A stretch of 6,828 nucleotides of DNA from Treponema sp. UBA2869 (GTDB lineage Bacteria > Spirochaetota > Spirochaetia > Treponematales > Treponemataceae): assembly GCA_002350445.1 (NCBI GenBank), contig DEEV01000067.1, positions 1-6,828 of the forward strand, read 5' to 3'. Below the pieces are notes generated by a model. That model had not been told where the DNA came from, did no database searches, and saw only the letters and a list, made by a program, of their open reading frames with translations. A program made the translations under genes and the position numbers. Below are positions 1 through 5,859 of the stretch, piece after piece; position 1 is the first letter of the stretch, and each line of letters opens with the position of its first letter.

Positions 1-35
1 CCAGAGCGTGCAAGTTTTGGGCGTAAGCCTAAAAT

Positions 36-69
36 AAAAAAACGGTGGTTCAAAAAGCACCGTTTTTTT
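36..69. terminator. Bidirectional Rho-independent terminator after the rpn gene
   Basis: A perfect inverted repeat pairs 36-47 with 58-69: a CGGTG/CACCG core extended by seven A-T pairs, with a 10-nt loop at 48-57. Read on the minus strand it begins right after the rpn stop codon (complement at 70-72) and ends in a T-rich run, so it should terminate rpn. Read on the plus strand it also ends in a run of T, so it could end a plus-strand gene entering from the left of the window. Confidence 0.88.
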
Positions 70-246
70 TTATGCTGTAACTGTTATTTTTTTTTGCAAT
101 TCAAGAACTTCTTCCAAAGGTAATTTTATACATTTTGCAATAATTTCTGGAGAAATATTTTCTTTAAGTAATTCAATGGCATCGTTTTTAGCCTGTTCTC
201 TTTTACCTTCGCGAAACTTATATGCCATTTCTCTTTCCCATTCCAT
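70..246 (-). CDS. Candidate intragenic small protein: C-terminal domain of Rpn (RpnS-like antitoxin)
   Basis: Codon 228 of the rpn gene is an in-frame ATG (246-244). It is preceded by GGAGG at 260-256, leaving 9 nt between them, which is as good a ribosome binding site as the one at the gene's own start. Initiation here would yield the last 58 residues (MEWEREMAYK to TVTA), without any nuclease residue. In E. coli, rpn genes encode a toxic full-length nuclease and, from an internal start, a C-terminal fragment that binds and inhibits it. The same layout here suggests a self-encoded inhibitor. A second ATG (codon 234) could serve as an alternative start. What is seen is the SD, the ATG, the frame and the domain boundary. 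Expression and antitoxin function are inference, and the GGAGG also encodes Trp223-Arg224, so chance or coding constraint is possible. Confidence 0.5.
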   Translation of the reverse strand: MEWEREMAYKFREGKREQAKNDAIELLKENISPEIIAKCIKLPLEEVLELQKKITVTA

Positions 247-927
247 AAACTGTTTCCTCCATTGCGAATTAATTTTGGCTTCTTTTACCAGTTTTGAAAT
301 CTTTTCAGTAAAGCTGTCTGACTGTGATTCTGAATCAGCATTTGAAATAACCAGTTTTAAGAATGCTTTTTGTTTTTCATCCAATATTTTATCATAGTTA
401 TCTGCAATGTAAAAGTATTTGTATGTTCGGTCATTTAATTTGATTTTAGGATTTTCAATACACAGGTTTTCGAAAGTATATTTTGCAAGTCCTTTACCAA
501 AAATATCTGGGATGCATATGAATATCACATAACTGTCTTTTAAGGTTCTATAATCATTTCCAGAATATAGTTCCTGAACATCAAGAATTCCCTGATAATA
601 TCTTGCCCTCTCAGGCAAATCACCCTTGTCGGTAGCCTGCATTTCCAGATCAAAAGCTTTGGTCGCTCCTACAGCATAAACATCCATACGAATTCCTTTC
701 TTTCCATAATCAACCTCAACAGTTTCTTCTGATTTCATTTCGATATGATCAATTTTGATTTTAAGAAGAATTTCCAGCAGTTCCTTACAAACATCGGGAT
801 TATTGCGCATTACTTTGTAAAAAATAAAATTATTAGCGATAGTCGCATTTTTCCATTTTTCTTCCAATGTCTGTTCAATATTGTAATCATCGACAGACTT
901 ATTGTTTTTTTCATATACCTTACACAT
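70..927 (-). CDS. Rpn family recombination-promoting nuclease / putative transposase (PD-(D/E)XK)
   Basis: The 285-aa product is a member of the PDDEXK_2/Rpn family. E. coli members are DNA endonucleases that promote RecA-independent recombination and have been described as toxic anti-phage proteins. The nuclease core covers about residues 25-190: an N-terminal helical part (WKNATIANNFIFYKVM), then Asp82 in RMDVYA and Glu95-x-Gln97 in FDLEMQ, which fit the family's D...ExQ version of the metal site, then PERARYYQ (105-112). The tail (about 228-285) is charged and helical, and ends in an ISPEIIAKCIKLPLEEVLEL segment like the short C-terminal module of many Rpn proteins. The ATG at 927 is chosen because GGAGG lies 6 nt upstream. 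The gene has its own promoter and terminator, so it is a monocistronic cassette. No flanking transposon ends were seen. Family assignment is firm; activity and biological role are inferred. Confidence 0.9.
   Translation of the reverse strand: MCKVYEKNNKSVDDYNIEQTLEEKWKNATIANNFIFYKVMRNNPDVCKELLEILLKIKIDHIEMKSEETVEVDYGKKGIRMDVYAVGATKAFDLEMQATDKGDLPERARYYQGILDVQELYSGNDYRTLKDSYVIFICIPDIFGKGLAKYTFENLCIENPKIKLNDRTYKYFYIADNYDKILDEKQKAFLKLVISNADSESQSDSFTEKISKLVKEAKINSQWRKQFMEWEREMAYKFREGKREQAKNDAIELLKENISPEIIAKCIKLPLEEVLELQKKITVTA
256..260 (-). promoter_or_regulatory. Internal Shine-Dalgarno inside rpn
   Basis: On the minus strand this reads GGAGG, followed by A, and lies 9 nt before the in-frame ATG at 246. 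It marks the possible start of the 58-aa C-terminal product. Confidence 0.55.
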
Positions 928-933
928 AGTAAG

Positions 934-938
934 CCTCC
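934..938 (-). promoter_or_regulatory. Strong Shine-Dalgarno of rpn
   Basis: The minus strand reads GGAGG, 6 nt before the ATG at 927. It fixes the rpn start. None of the other complete genes in the window has a comparable site. Confidence 0.85.
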
Positions 939-961
939 ATTTATTTATTGGAACCTCACAG

Positions 962-970
962 AGTATACCA
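962..970 (-). promoter_or_regulatory. Candidate extended -10 promoter of rpn
   Basis: The minus strand reads TGGTATACT: a TATACT -10 box (967-962) directly preceded by TGG, the extended -10 signature. No good -35 hexamer is present at 16-18 nt, which is tolerated by extended -10 promoters. Predicted transcription start is near 955, giving a leader of about 28 nt that contains the GGAGG site. The box overlaps a small palindrome (GTATAC, within GAGT-ATACC-ACTC at 961-973) that could serve as an operator. Confidence 0.5.
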
Positions 971-990
971 CTCAGCTCAAAACTAGTTCC

Positions 991-1108
991 TGATAAAAAA
1001 ATGGCGATACAATTAGAGAAAAAGCCTCTACTATTTTCTAAATTTTATTCATATATAATATAGTATCTATATGATAAAAAACGGCAATATTTTTTGATTT
1101 TTTATCAT
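991..1108. repeat. TGATAAAAAA repeat cluster in the rpn/GerMN intergenic region
   Basis: The decamer TGATAAAAAA occurs at 991-1000 and 1072-1081 in direct orientation and at 1099-1108 inverted. The two direct copies extend into similar sequence: ATGGCGATAC at 1001-1010 versus CGGCAATAT at 1082-1090. The last two copies form a perfect 11-bp inverted repeat (1071-1081 with 1098-1108) around a 16-nt spacer. The rest of 928-1162 is very A+T rich, with a TATAAT at 1054-1059 that lacks a clear -35. No tRNA or other RNA gene was recognised. Function is unknown: it could be operator sites, an A+T-only hairpin in the GerMN leader, or low-complexity coincidence. Confidence 0.5.
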
Positions 1109-1150
1109 TTTTCTCTATTAATTGAATGTAAAATTATTTTCATTTCTTCC

Positions 1151-1156
1151 GATAAT
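1151..1156 (+). promoter_or_regulatory. Possible -10 box directly before the GerMN start
   Basis: GATAAT ends 6 nt before the ATG at 1163, so a transcript from it would begin at about the start codon. The -35 region at standard spacing is poor; a TTGAAT at 1122-1127 is 23 nt away. An alternative promoter is TTGATT (1094-1099) with TATTAA (1116-1121), spacer 16, giving a leader of about 35 nt. Neither is decisive. Confidence 0.25.
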
Positions 1157-1162
1157 CAAAGT

Positions 1163-2029
1163 ATGGCACAGAAGAAAAATTCACGAAATTCAAAAAAGAA
1201 AAATGCAAATTTATTTACAACAGCGTGCTTTGTTCTGGCACTGCTCGTTATTCTGCTTGCATTTCTCGTAAAAAAAGATCAGATTATAGGAAATTTTAAG
1301 GAAACAGGTTTTTTTGACAGGGTTTTTGGAACAACGCCTGAATTTGTACAGAATCATCCTGGAAATCCGGAAGCACAAAAGCCGGCCGCAGCAAATAATA
1401 ACGAAATTACAATTCAAATAGATAATCAGACTCTGGTAGAAGAACCGGAAGCCCCGCAGGAAAATATTGTAATTCCTGTTCAGCCGCAACCAAAAACAGA
1501 AGTTGCAGAATCAAACGTAAAAACACCGGAAAAAACTCCAGAAAAGCCAAAAGCCGCAGAAGAAACTAAAACAAAACCGCAGCCTGAAAAACCAAAGCAG
1601 AGCGCAAAAACTGAACTTTCACTCTGCTTTATTCAGATAGACGGCGATGGCTCTATTGTTCGTAAAATTGTAAAACGCTCCGTTCAAAAAAATGATTCGC
1701 CGCTTACAAATGCCCTGAATCTTCTTTTAAAAGGCCCGGACACAACAATTTCTGCAGAACGAAACTGCAACACGCTTATTCCAGCAGGAACAAAGCTTCT
1801 TGGTGCAAAAGTTCAAAATGGAGTGGCTTACCTTAATTTTAACGATGCCTTTGAAATTAATTCGTTTGGAGTAGAAGGTTACAACGCCCAGCTTATGCAG
1901 ATTGTTTATACAGCAACAGCTTTTTCAACAGTTACAAGCGTTCAATTTTTGATTGATGGTCAGAAAAAGGACTACCTTGGAAGCGAAGGCCAGTGGATAG
2001 GCTCTCCGCTCTCAAGAAGTAATTTTTAG
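1163..2029 (+). CDS. GerMN domain-containing membrane-anchored protein
   Basis: The 288-aa product has a Lys/Asn-rich cytoplasmic start (1-16), one transmembrane helix (about 17-36), a disordered Pro/Lys/Glu/Thr-rich linker (about 60-150, with TPEKTPEKPK and PQPEKPKQ runs) and a C-terminal GerMN domain (about 151-288). Domain hallmarks are a repeated-strand start (LSLCFIQIDGDG), a helix ending in LLKGP (188-192), LIPAGTKLLGAKVQNGVAYL, the YTATAFSTVTSVQFLIDG core and a closing SPLSR. GerMN domains are known from spore germination protein GerM and from envelope lipoproteins of non-sporulating bacteria; a periplasmic, cell-wall-related role is inferred. The ATG at 1163 is preferred over an upstream in-frame TTG at 1094, because the TTG would add 23 residues with an unusual hydrophobic lead before the basic MAQKKNSRNSKKK start. 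No SD is visible. The stop overlaps the neighbouring minus-strand stop by 4 bp. Confidence 0.85.
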   Translation: MAQKKNSRNSKKKNANLFTTACFVLALLVILLAFLVKKDQIIGNFKETGFFDRVFGTTPEFVQNHPGNPEAQKPAAANNNEITIQIDNQTLVEEPEAPQENIVIPVQPQPKTEVAESNVKTPEKTPEKPKAAEETKTKPQPEKPKQSAKTELSLCFIQIDGDGSIVRKIVKRSVQKNDSPLTNALNLLLKGPDTTISAERNCNTLIPAGTKLLGAKVQNGVAYLNFNDAFEINSFGVEGYNAQLMQIVYTATAFSTVTSVQFLIDGQKKDYLGSEGQWIGSPLSRSNF

Positions 2030-3144
2030 TGGTTAATTTTATAAGATTTTACGATTTTATTAAAATAAGCAGGATTTGCTTCGTATGCATCTTTAAAAGT
2101 TGCCATAGAAAAGTAATAAAAAAGATACTTGTCGGTACGTTCAAATCCTTTAACCTCTGAAGGCACAGCCCCGCGGGTTAAAATCTGCGTATTACGAATA
2201 ATATGTCCGTTTTTTGCAGAATAATTTTCTACATTAATTTTATACTTTCCGTTTTTCTGGTCTTCTGAAAAATCAATACTAAGAAGATTATTGTATGTTT
2301 CTGAATTGCTTGACAGAATTGAGCGCAGCAGGTATGCATCGTTTTCGCGCAGCGATGCATCTTCCACACCAGGAATTAAAGACAAAGTAATGAATGAATT
2401 AACATCCAGAACCCAGCAGTTTTCCATTGCCTGCTTCCAGTTTGTGTCTATTTTAAGAACCTGCTTATCATAAACAGCTTTCTGCGATTTTGCCTTTTCT
2501 GTTACCAGAGTTTTCTTTTTTCCGTCAGTCTGCAAAGTTTTTGAAAAGCCGGTAAATTTTTCAAAGGTCTTATCTTCCGAAGAAGTAATGCGCCCAAAAG
2601 TAGCACAAGTTAAAACTTCTGTTCCGGTTGAATCAATAATTTTCTTTATATTAAAAAGCGGAATTACAGAATCAAAAACAATTGTAACATTGCCGCCATA
2701 CTGCGGGTAATTCTGCTGTGTTTTTACCGCGCGCTCCCCAAACCCTTTCACATTTTCCACTTTGGCCCGTCGCGCCGCAAAATCATAAAAAATGTCGTGG
2801 AGATAATTTACAATGTCTACATCAGAAGTTTCCGGCAGTACAGTCGAAATAATTCTTTCACCGGTAAATTCCACGTGGTTCAAATCCTTGTTAATTGTAA
2901 CCAGAAGAGCAATTTCCTTAGGCGGAAGCAGCTGTTCTTCGTTTTTTGGCGCATAATACCTAAGCTGATACGTACCTTCGTCATAGCACAAAATGCCAAT
3001 ATAAGTTTCGCGTGTAAAAGAAGAATCCTTGTAGTAAACAAAATCACCGTTACAGTTTGGAACATAAGGTGTAAAGCCAGGAACAGCAAACGACGATGCA
3101 GCAAGACAAATTACAGTTATTAAAGACAAAATCAGTTTTTTCAT
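2026..3144 (-). CDS. Secreted protein of unknown function downstream of proS
   Basis: The 372-aa product starts with a clear Sec signal peptide: MKK, a hydrophobic core (4-16) and a Ser-Phe-Ala cleavage site after residue 20. No later transmembrane segment is seen, so it should be periplasmic or outer-membrane associated. The mature part is rich in Tyr, Lys and beta-prone stretches. It ends in an aromatic/helix segment (YYFSMATFKDAYEANPAYFNKIVKSYKI, positions 343-370), a pattern seen at the end of some small alpha/beta secreted domains such as PsbP/Mog1-like folds; this comparison is weak. I do not recognise a family. The ATG at 3144 is chosen because it gives a classical MKK signal peptide; an in-frame GTG at 3153 would add three residues. 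It lies 20 nt after proS on the same strand with no promoter in the gap, so co-transcription with proS is likely. No SD is visible. Confidence 0.8.
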   Translation of the reverse strand: MKKLILSLITVICLAASSFAVPGFTPYVPNCNGDFVYYKDSSFTRETYIGILCYDEGTYQLRYYAPKNEEQLLPPKEIALLVTINKDLNHVEFTGERIISTVLPETSDVDIVNYLHDIFYDFAARRAKVENVKGFGERAVKTQQNYPQYGGNVTIVFDSVIPLFNIKKIIDSTGTEVLTCATFGRITSSEDKTFEKFTGFSKTLQTDGKKKTLVTEKAKSQKAVYDKQVLKIDTNWKQAMENCWVLDVNSFITLSLIPGVEDASLRENDAYLLRSILSSNSETYNNLLSIDFSEDQKNGKYKINVENYSAKNGHIIRNTQILTRGAVPSEVKGFERTDKYLFYYFSMATFKDAYEANPAYFNKIVKSYKINH

Positions 3145-3164
3145 AAGAAGCACAAAAGTTTCAA

Positions 3165-4976
3165 TTAAGCGTTTAATTTAGCCATTTCATTACGCACATA
3201 ATCCGCAGCTTTTTTAGCGGCGTCTGTAGCAGGAACCAGTTCAGCAGCTTCTGCAGTGCGAATCTTAAATTCAACATTTGGAAGATTTTTGTCACCAACA
3301 ACAATGCGAACCGGGAAGCCAATCAACTCAGAATCTGTAAACTTAACACCAGGACGTTCGTTTCGGTCATCAAGCAGAACCTCTACGCCTGCTTTTGTAA
3401 GCTCGTCGTAAAGATTGTCTGCAACTTCCTTCATCTTGTCTTTATACTGAATAGGAATAATTGCAACCTGGTACGGAGCAACGCTCATTGGCCAGCAGAT
3501 TCCTTTTTCGTCGTTGTGACCTTCGATAATACTTGCCAAAGTTCGGTCAACGCCAATTCCGTAACAACCCATAAGCGGTGTAACAGGTTTTCCATTTTCG
3601 GCAAGGTAAGTTACGTTCATTGATTTTGTATATTTTGTTCCAAGCTTAAAGATATGACCAAGCTCGTTACCTTTTTTCATGTAAAACTTTCCGCCACATT
3701 CAGGACAAGCATCGCCTTCTTTACAAGTGCGAACATCAGCTGTCATAAATGCAGTAAAGTCGCGGCCAGGTTCAACGTGCTTAATGTGATAGCCTGCTTT
3801 ACCGGCACCTGCAATACAATCGTGCATATCAACAGTAGATTTATCTGCAATTACAGGAATCTTAATTCCAACAGGACCAACAAAACCGTGTGGAGCGCCG
3901 GAGTACTTAAGAACATCTTCGTCGCTTGCAAGTTCTGCACCACTTGCTTTAAGTTCTGCGGCAAGTTTTGCTTCGTTTACTTCAAGGTCTCCACGAATCA
4001 AAACACAGACAAAGCTTTCTGGAATGTAAGTCTGACCGCCTTCTGTAACAGTTTTTGCATCCTTGTAAAATTCGTGTTTTGTAAGACCAACTGCACTGTT
4101 ATAAACCTTGTAAACAAGCGCTTTAAGGAATGTTGTAGATTTTTCACCAAAGAACTTTTCCATATCCTCAATGCTGAATACATTTGGTGTAGCAACTTCT
4201 TCAATTGCCTTGTCGGTCTTTTTCTGTGGCTGACCATTGCTGTCGAGTGGAACTTCTGTTTTGCAGGCAGCTTTTTCTACGTTAGCGGCATAACCACAGT
4301 CAGGACACAAAAGTAAAGTATCATCACCAACCGGGCTTTCTACCATAAATTCTTCTGAACCAGAACCACCCATAGAACCTGTATCTGCCTTTACGCTGAT
4401 TGTATTAAGTCCCATGCGCTTAAAAATACGACGGTAAGCAGCTGCTACGTTATCATAAGAAGCGTCAAGATCAGCTTGATCCTTATCAAAAGAATAAGCG
4501 TCCATCATTGTAAATTCGCGGCCACGCATTACACCGTAACGCGGACGAATTTCATCACGATATTTTGTATTAATCTGATAAAGAGTGAACGGAAGCTGTT
4601 TGTAAGAAGAAAGACCGTCACGAACAACAGCAGTAAAAGCTTCTTCTGCAGTTGGAGAAACAACCATATCCTGACCCTGACGGTTCTGAGCAGTAAGCAT
4701 TTCGCCAGCCATTTTATCCCAGCGGCCAGATTCCTTCCATAAATCACCAGGTACAATTACAGTAGGCTTTATTTCCAAAAGTCCCGCGTTATCCAATTCT
4801 TCGCGGATAATTTTTTGAACCTTCATTAAAGAGCGGTAGCCGAGCGGCATATAAACATAAAGACCGTTTCCAAGCTTGCGTATAAGACCAGAGCGCATCA
4901 TCAGCTGATGGCTTACAATAACTGCGTCGTTTGGAGCTTCGCGCAGTGTCGAAATAATAGTTCTACTAGCTTTCAT
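3165..4976 (-). CDS. proS: Prolyl-tRNA synthetase, bacterial type with editing (INS) domain
   Basis: The 603-aa enzyme charges tRNA-Pro with proline in the cytoplasm. The class II catalytic core is clear: motif 1 region (SHQLMMRSGLIRKLGNGLY, 22-40), motif 2 (YRDEIRPRYG, 139-148, continuing to RGREF at 151-155) and motif 3 (MGCYGIGVDR, 469-478). Between motifs 2 and 3 lies the YbaK-like INS editing domain (about 255-405), with Lys290 in ALVYK and His397 in GYHIKH at the positions expected for the editing pocket that removes mischarged alanine. The HGTP anticodon-binding domain covers about 502-600. Two Cys pairs flank the INS domain (CPDCG 224-228, CPECG 424-428) and may bind zinc. Length and the N-terminus (LREAPNDAVIVSHQLM) match the family from residue 1, so the ATG at 4976 is well supported. 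No SD precedes it; a promoter abuts the start. Confidence 0.98.
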   Translation of the reverse strand: MKASRTIISTLREAPNDAVIVSHQLMMRSGLIRKLGNGLYVYMPLGYRSLMKVQKIIREELDNAGLLEIKPTVIVPGDLWKESGRWDKMAGEMLTAQNRQGQDMVVSPTAEEAFTAVVRDGLSSYKQLPFTLYQINTKYRDEIRPRYGVMRGREFTMMDAYSFDKDQADLDASYDNVAAAYRRIFKRMGLNTISVKADTGSMGGSGSEEFMVESPVGDDTLLLCPDCGYAANVEKAACKTEVPLDSNGQPQKKTDKAIEEVATPNVFSIEDMEKFFGEKSTTFLKALVYKVYNSAVGLTKHEFYKDAKTVTEGGQTYIPESFVCVLIRGDLEVNEAKLAAELKASGAELASDEDVLKYSGAPHGFVGPVGIKIPVIADKSTVDMHDCIAGAGKAGYHIKHVEPGRDFTAFMTADVRTCKEGDACPECGGKFYMKKGNELGHIFKLGTKYTKSMNVTYLAENGKPVTPLMGCYGIGVDRTLASIIEGHNDEKGICWPMSVAPYQVAIIPIQYKDKMKEVADNLYDELTKAGVEVLLDDRNERPGVKFTDSELIGFPVRIVVGDKNLPNVEFKIRTAEAAELVPATDAAKKAADYVRNEMAKLNA

Positions 4977-4984
4977 AATGAACT

Positions 4985-5013
4985 ATTTTATAGAAAAAAA
5001 AATCAAAATTCAA
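4985..5013 (-). promoter_or_regulatory. Candidate proS promoter abutting the start codon
   Basis: On the minus strand TTGAAT (5013-5008) and TAAAAT (4990-4985) are separated by 17 nt and differ from consensus at two positions and one position. Only 8 nt separate the -10 box from the proS ATG, so transcription would start about 0-3 nt before it. The site lies just after the methyltransferase stop codon, so proS may also be reached by read-through. Confidence 0.5.
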
Positions 5014-5019
5014 TCTTAT

Positions 5020-5760
5020 CTATTTTTTAAGCAGGCAGATTACTTTGTCAGAATCAGCAGAAAGCGGTGTACGCAGATAATCAGAATAAAATTCTATGGA
5101 AGTAAAGCCAAGTTCGTTAGCGTAGCTTTTAAGAGTTTCACAGCTGATTGGAATTACTTCCTCGTCTTTTATATCATCAAACACTTTACCGTCGGCAGTA
5201 ACTACGCGCTGGTAAAGTTTGTATTGTGCAGTTGTATTATCGCGGATAATTTCAGAATACAGGGTAACATCTTTACCCTTACGAACAGGCAAATCAACCT
5301 TTTGCTCATTAAAATCAAGCTTAGAAAAATTAATTAAATCGAGTATAAGATAACCACCGTCAGTCAGCAGATATTTTGCATCCATAAGAAATTTCTTTAC
5401 AAGCGAACGGTTTTTTAAGAAAATCAGACGATAATTACAGCACATAATAATGTTAAAATAGTTTTTTGCAAAATATCGCGAAATATCCGAAGACGACATA
5501 TTAAACGCATGGACGCCGGTTCCTGCTTTTCTTGCATTATTAAGAATTCTCGAAATAAATTCCTCATGCGAATCAATAACCGTAATATCCTGATGAGTTT
5601 CCGCAAGCTTTAACGATGTCTGTGCAGGTCCGCATTCAACGCTTAAAAGCTTAACCGCAGCCCCAAAAGATTTTTCAAGCTCTAAAATAAGATCAAGTCT
5701 GTTCGGCTGCACCGGAAACAATTCTTCATAATATTTTAACCATCGTTTAACGTAAATCAT
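5020..5760 (-). CDS. Class I SAM-dependent methyltransferase, substrate unknown
   Basis: The 246-aa cytoplasmic protein has a Rossmann-type methyltransferase layout. A short helical N-terminus (WLKYYEELFPVQPNRLDLIL, 7-26) leads to SAM-binding motif I (LLSVECGPAQTSLKLAE, 38-54), then an acidic strand end at Asp63 (ITVIDS) for the ribose hydroxyls, the motif II area (about 100-115, NYFNIIMCCNYRLIF) and the typical DGGYLILDL turn (134-142). The C-terminal part (about 160-246) holds the antiparallel strands usual in small-molecule methyltransferases. Motif I is unusual: the normal GxGxG becomes ECGPAQT, keeping only one glycine, so cofactor binding is likely but not certain. The start at 5760 is the only ATG that keeps the N-terminal helix. 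It lies 99 nt after the racemase and 43 nt before proS. Its substrate cannot be told from the sequence. Confidence 0.8.
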   Translation of the reverse strand: MIYVKRWLKYYEELFPVQPNRLDLILELEKSFGAAVKLLSVECGPAQTSLKLAETHQDITVIDSHEEFISRILNNARKAGTGVHAFNMSSSDISRYFAKNYFNIIMCCNYRLIFLKNRSLVKKFLMDAKYLLTDGGYLILDLINFSKLDFNEQKVDLPVRKGKDVTLYSEIIRDNTTAQYKLYQRVVTADGKVFDDIKDEEVIPISCETLKSYANELGFTSIEFYSDYLRTPLSADSDKVICLLKK

Positions 5761-5769
5761 ATTATTTAA

Positions 5770-5797
5770 ATTATAAATCAGAATGCAGAAATTTCAA
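5770..5797 (-). promoter_or_regulatory. Candidate methyltransferase promoter abutting the start codon
   Basis: The minus strand carries TTGAAA (5797-5792), a 16-nt spacer and a perfect TATAAT (5775-5770). The -10 box ends 9 nt before the ATG at 5760, so the predicted transcription start falls within about 3 nt of the start codon. No SD could fit in such a leader. Confidence 0.6.
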
Positions 5798-5804
5798 GAA
5801 ATTT
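5789..5804. promoter_or_regulatory. Perfect palindrome over the -35 box (possible operator)
   Basis: AAATTTC and GAAATTT (7 bp each) form an inverted repeat separated by 2 nt. It contains the whole TTGAAA -35 box of the methyltransferase promoter. It would lie upstream of that promoter's transcript, so it fits a DNA-level operator better than an RNA hairpin. A+T-rich palindromes also arise by chance. Confidence 0.4.
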
Positions 5805-5859
5805 GTAAAGAAGCGAAAGCCGTTAGACGTTGAAGATATATATTAAATCTTTTCCGCCG

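Noticed and set aside
1..37. Tail of a plus-strand gene ending at the TAA at 35-37, just before the terminator
   Set aside because: Only about 11 codons are visible and another frame is also open; the bidirectional terminator makes it plausible but the peptide cannot be recognised.
1054..1059. TATAAT as the GerMN promoter
   Set aside because: The -10 match is perfect, but no -35-like hexamer is found at 16-18 nt and the region is so A+T rich that a chance match is likely.
1094..1162. Upstream TTG start for the GerMN gene
   Set aside because: It adds a hydrophobic 23-residue lead without SD support; the ATG at 1163 gives the expected basic N-terminus before one transmembrane helix.
3085..3144. 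Lipoprotein signal in the secreted protein (Cys at residue 13)
   Set aside because: The residue before Cys is Ile, not a small residue, the cysteine lies inside the hydrophobic core, and a good Ser-Phe-Ala signal peptidase I site follows at residue 20.
3654..4316. 220-codon plus-strand open frame antisense to proS
   Set aside because: It lies wholly inside the highly conserved proS gene, has an odd Cys/Phe/Asn-rich composition and no domain; it is a shadow frame.
5830..5855. Hairpin after the racemase gene as a terminator
   Set aside because: AAGAT/ATCTT gives only a 5-bp A+T-rich stem with no T-run after it.
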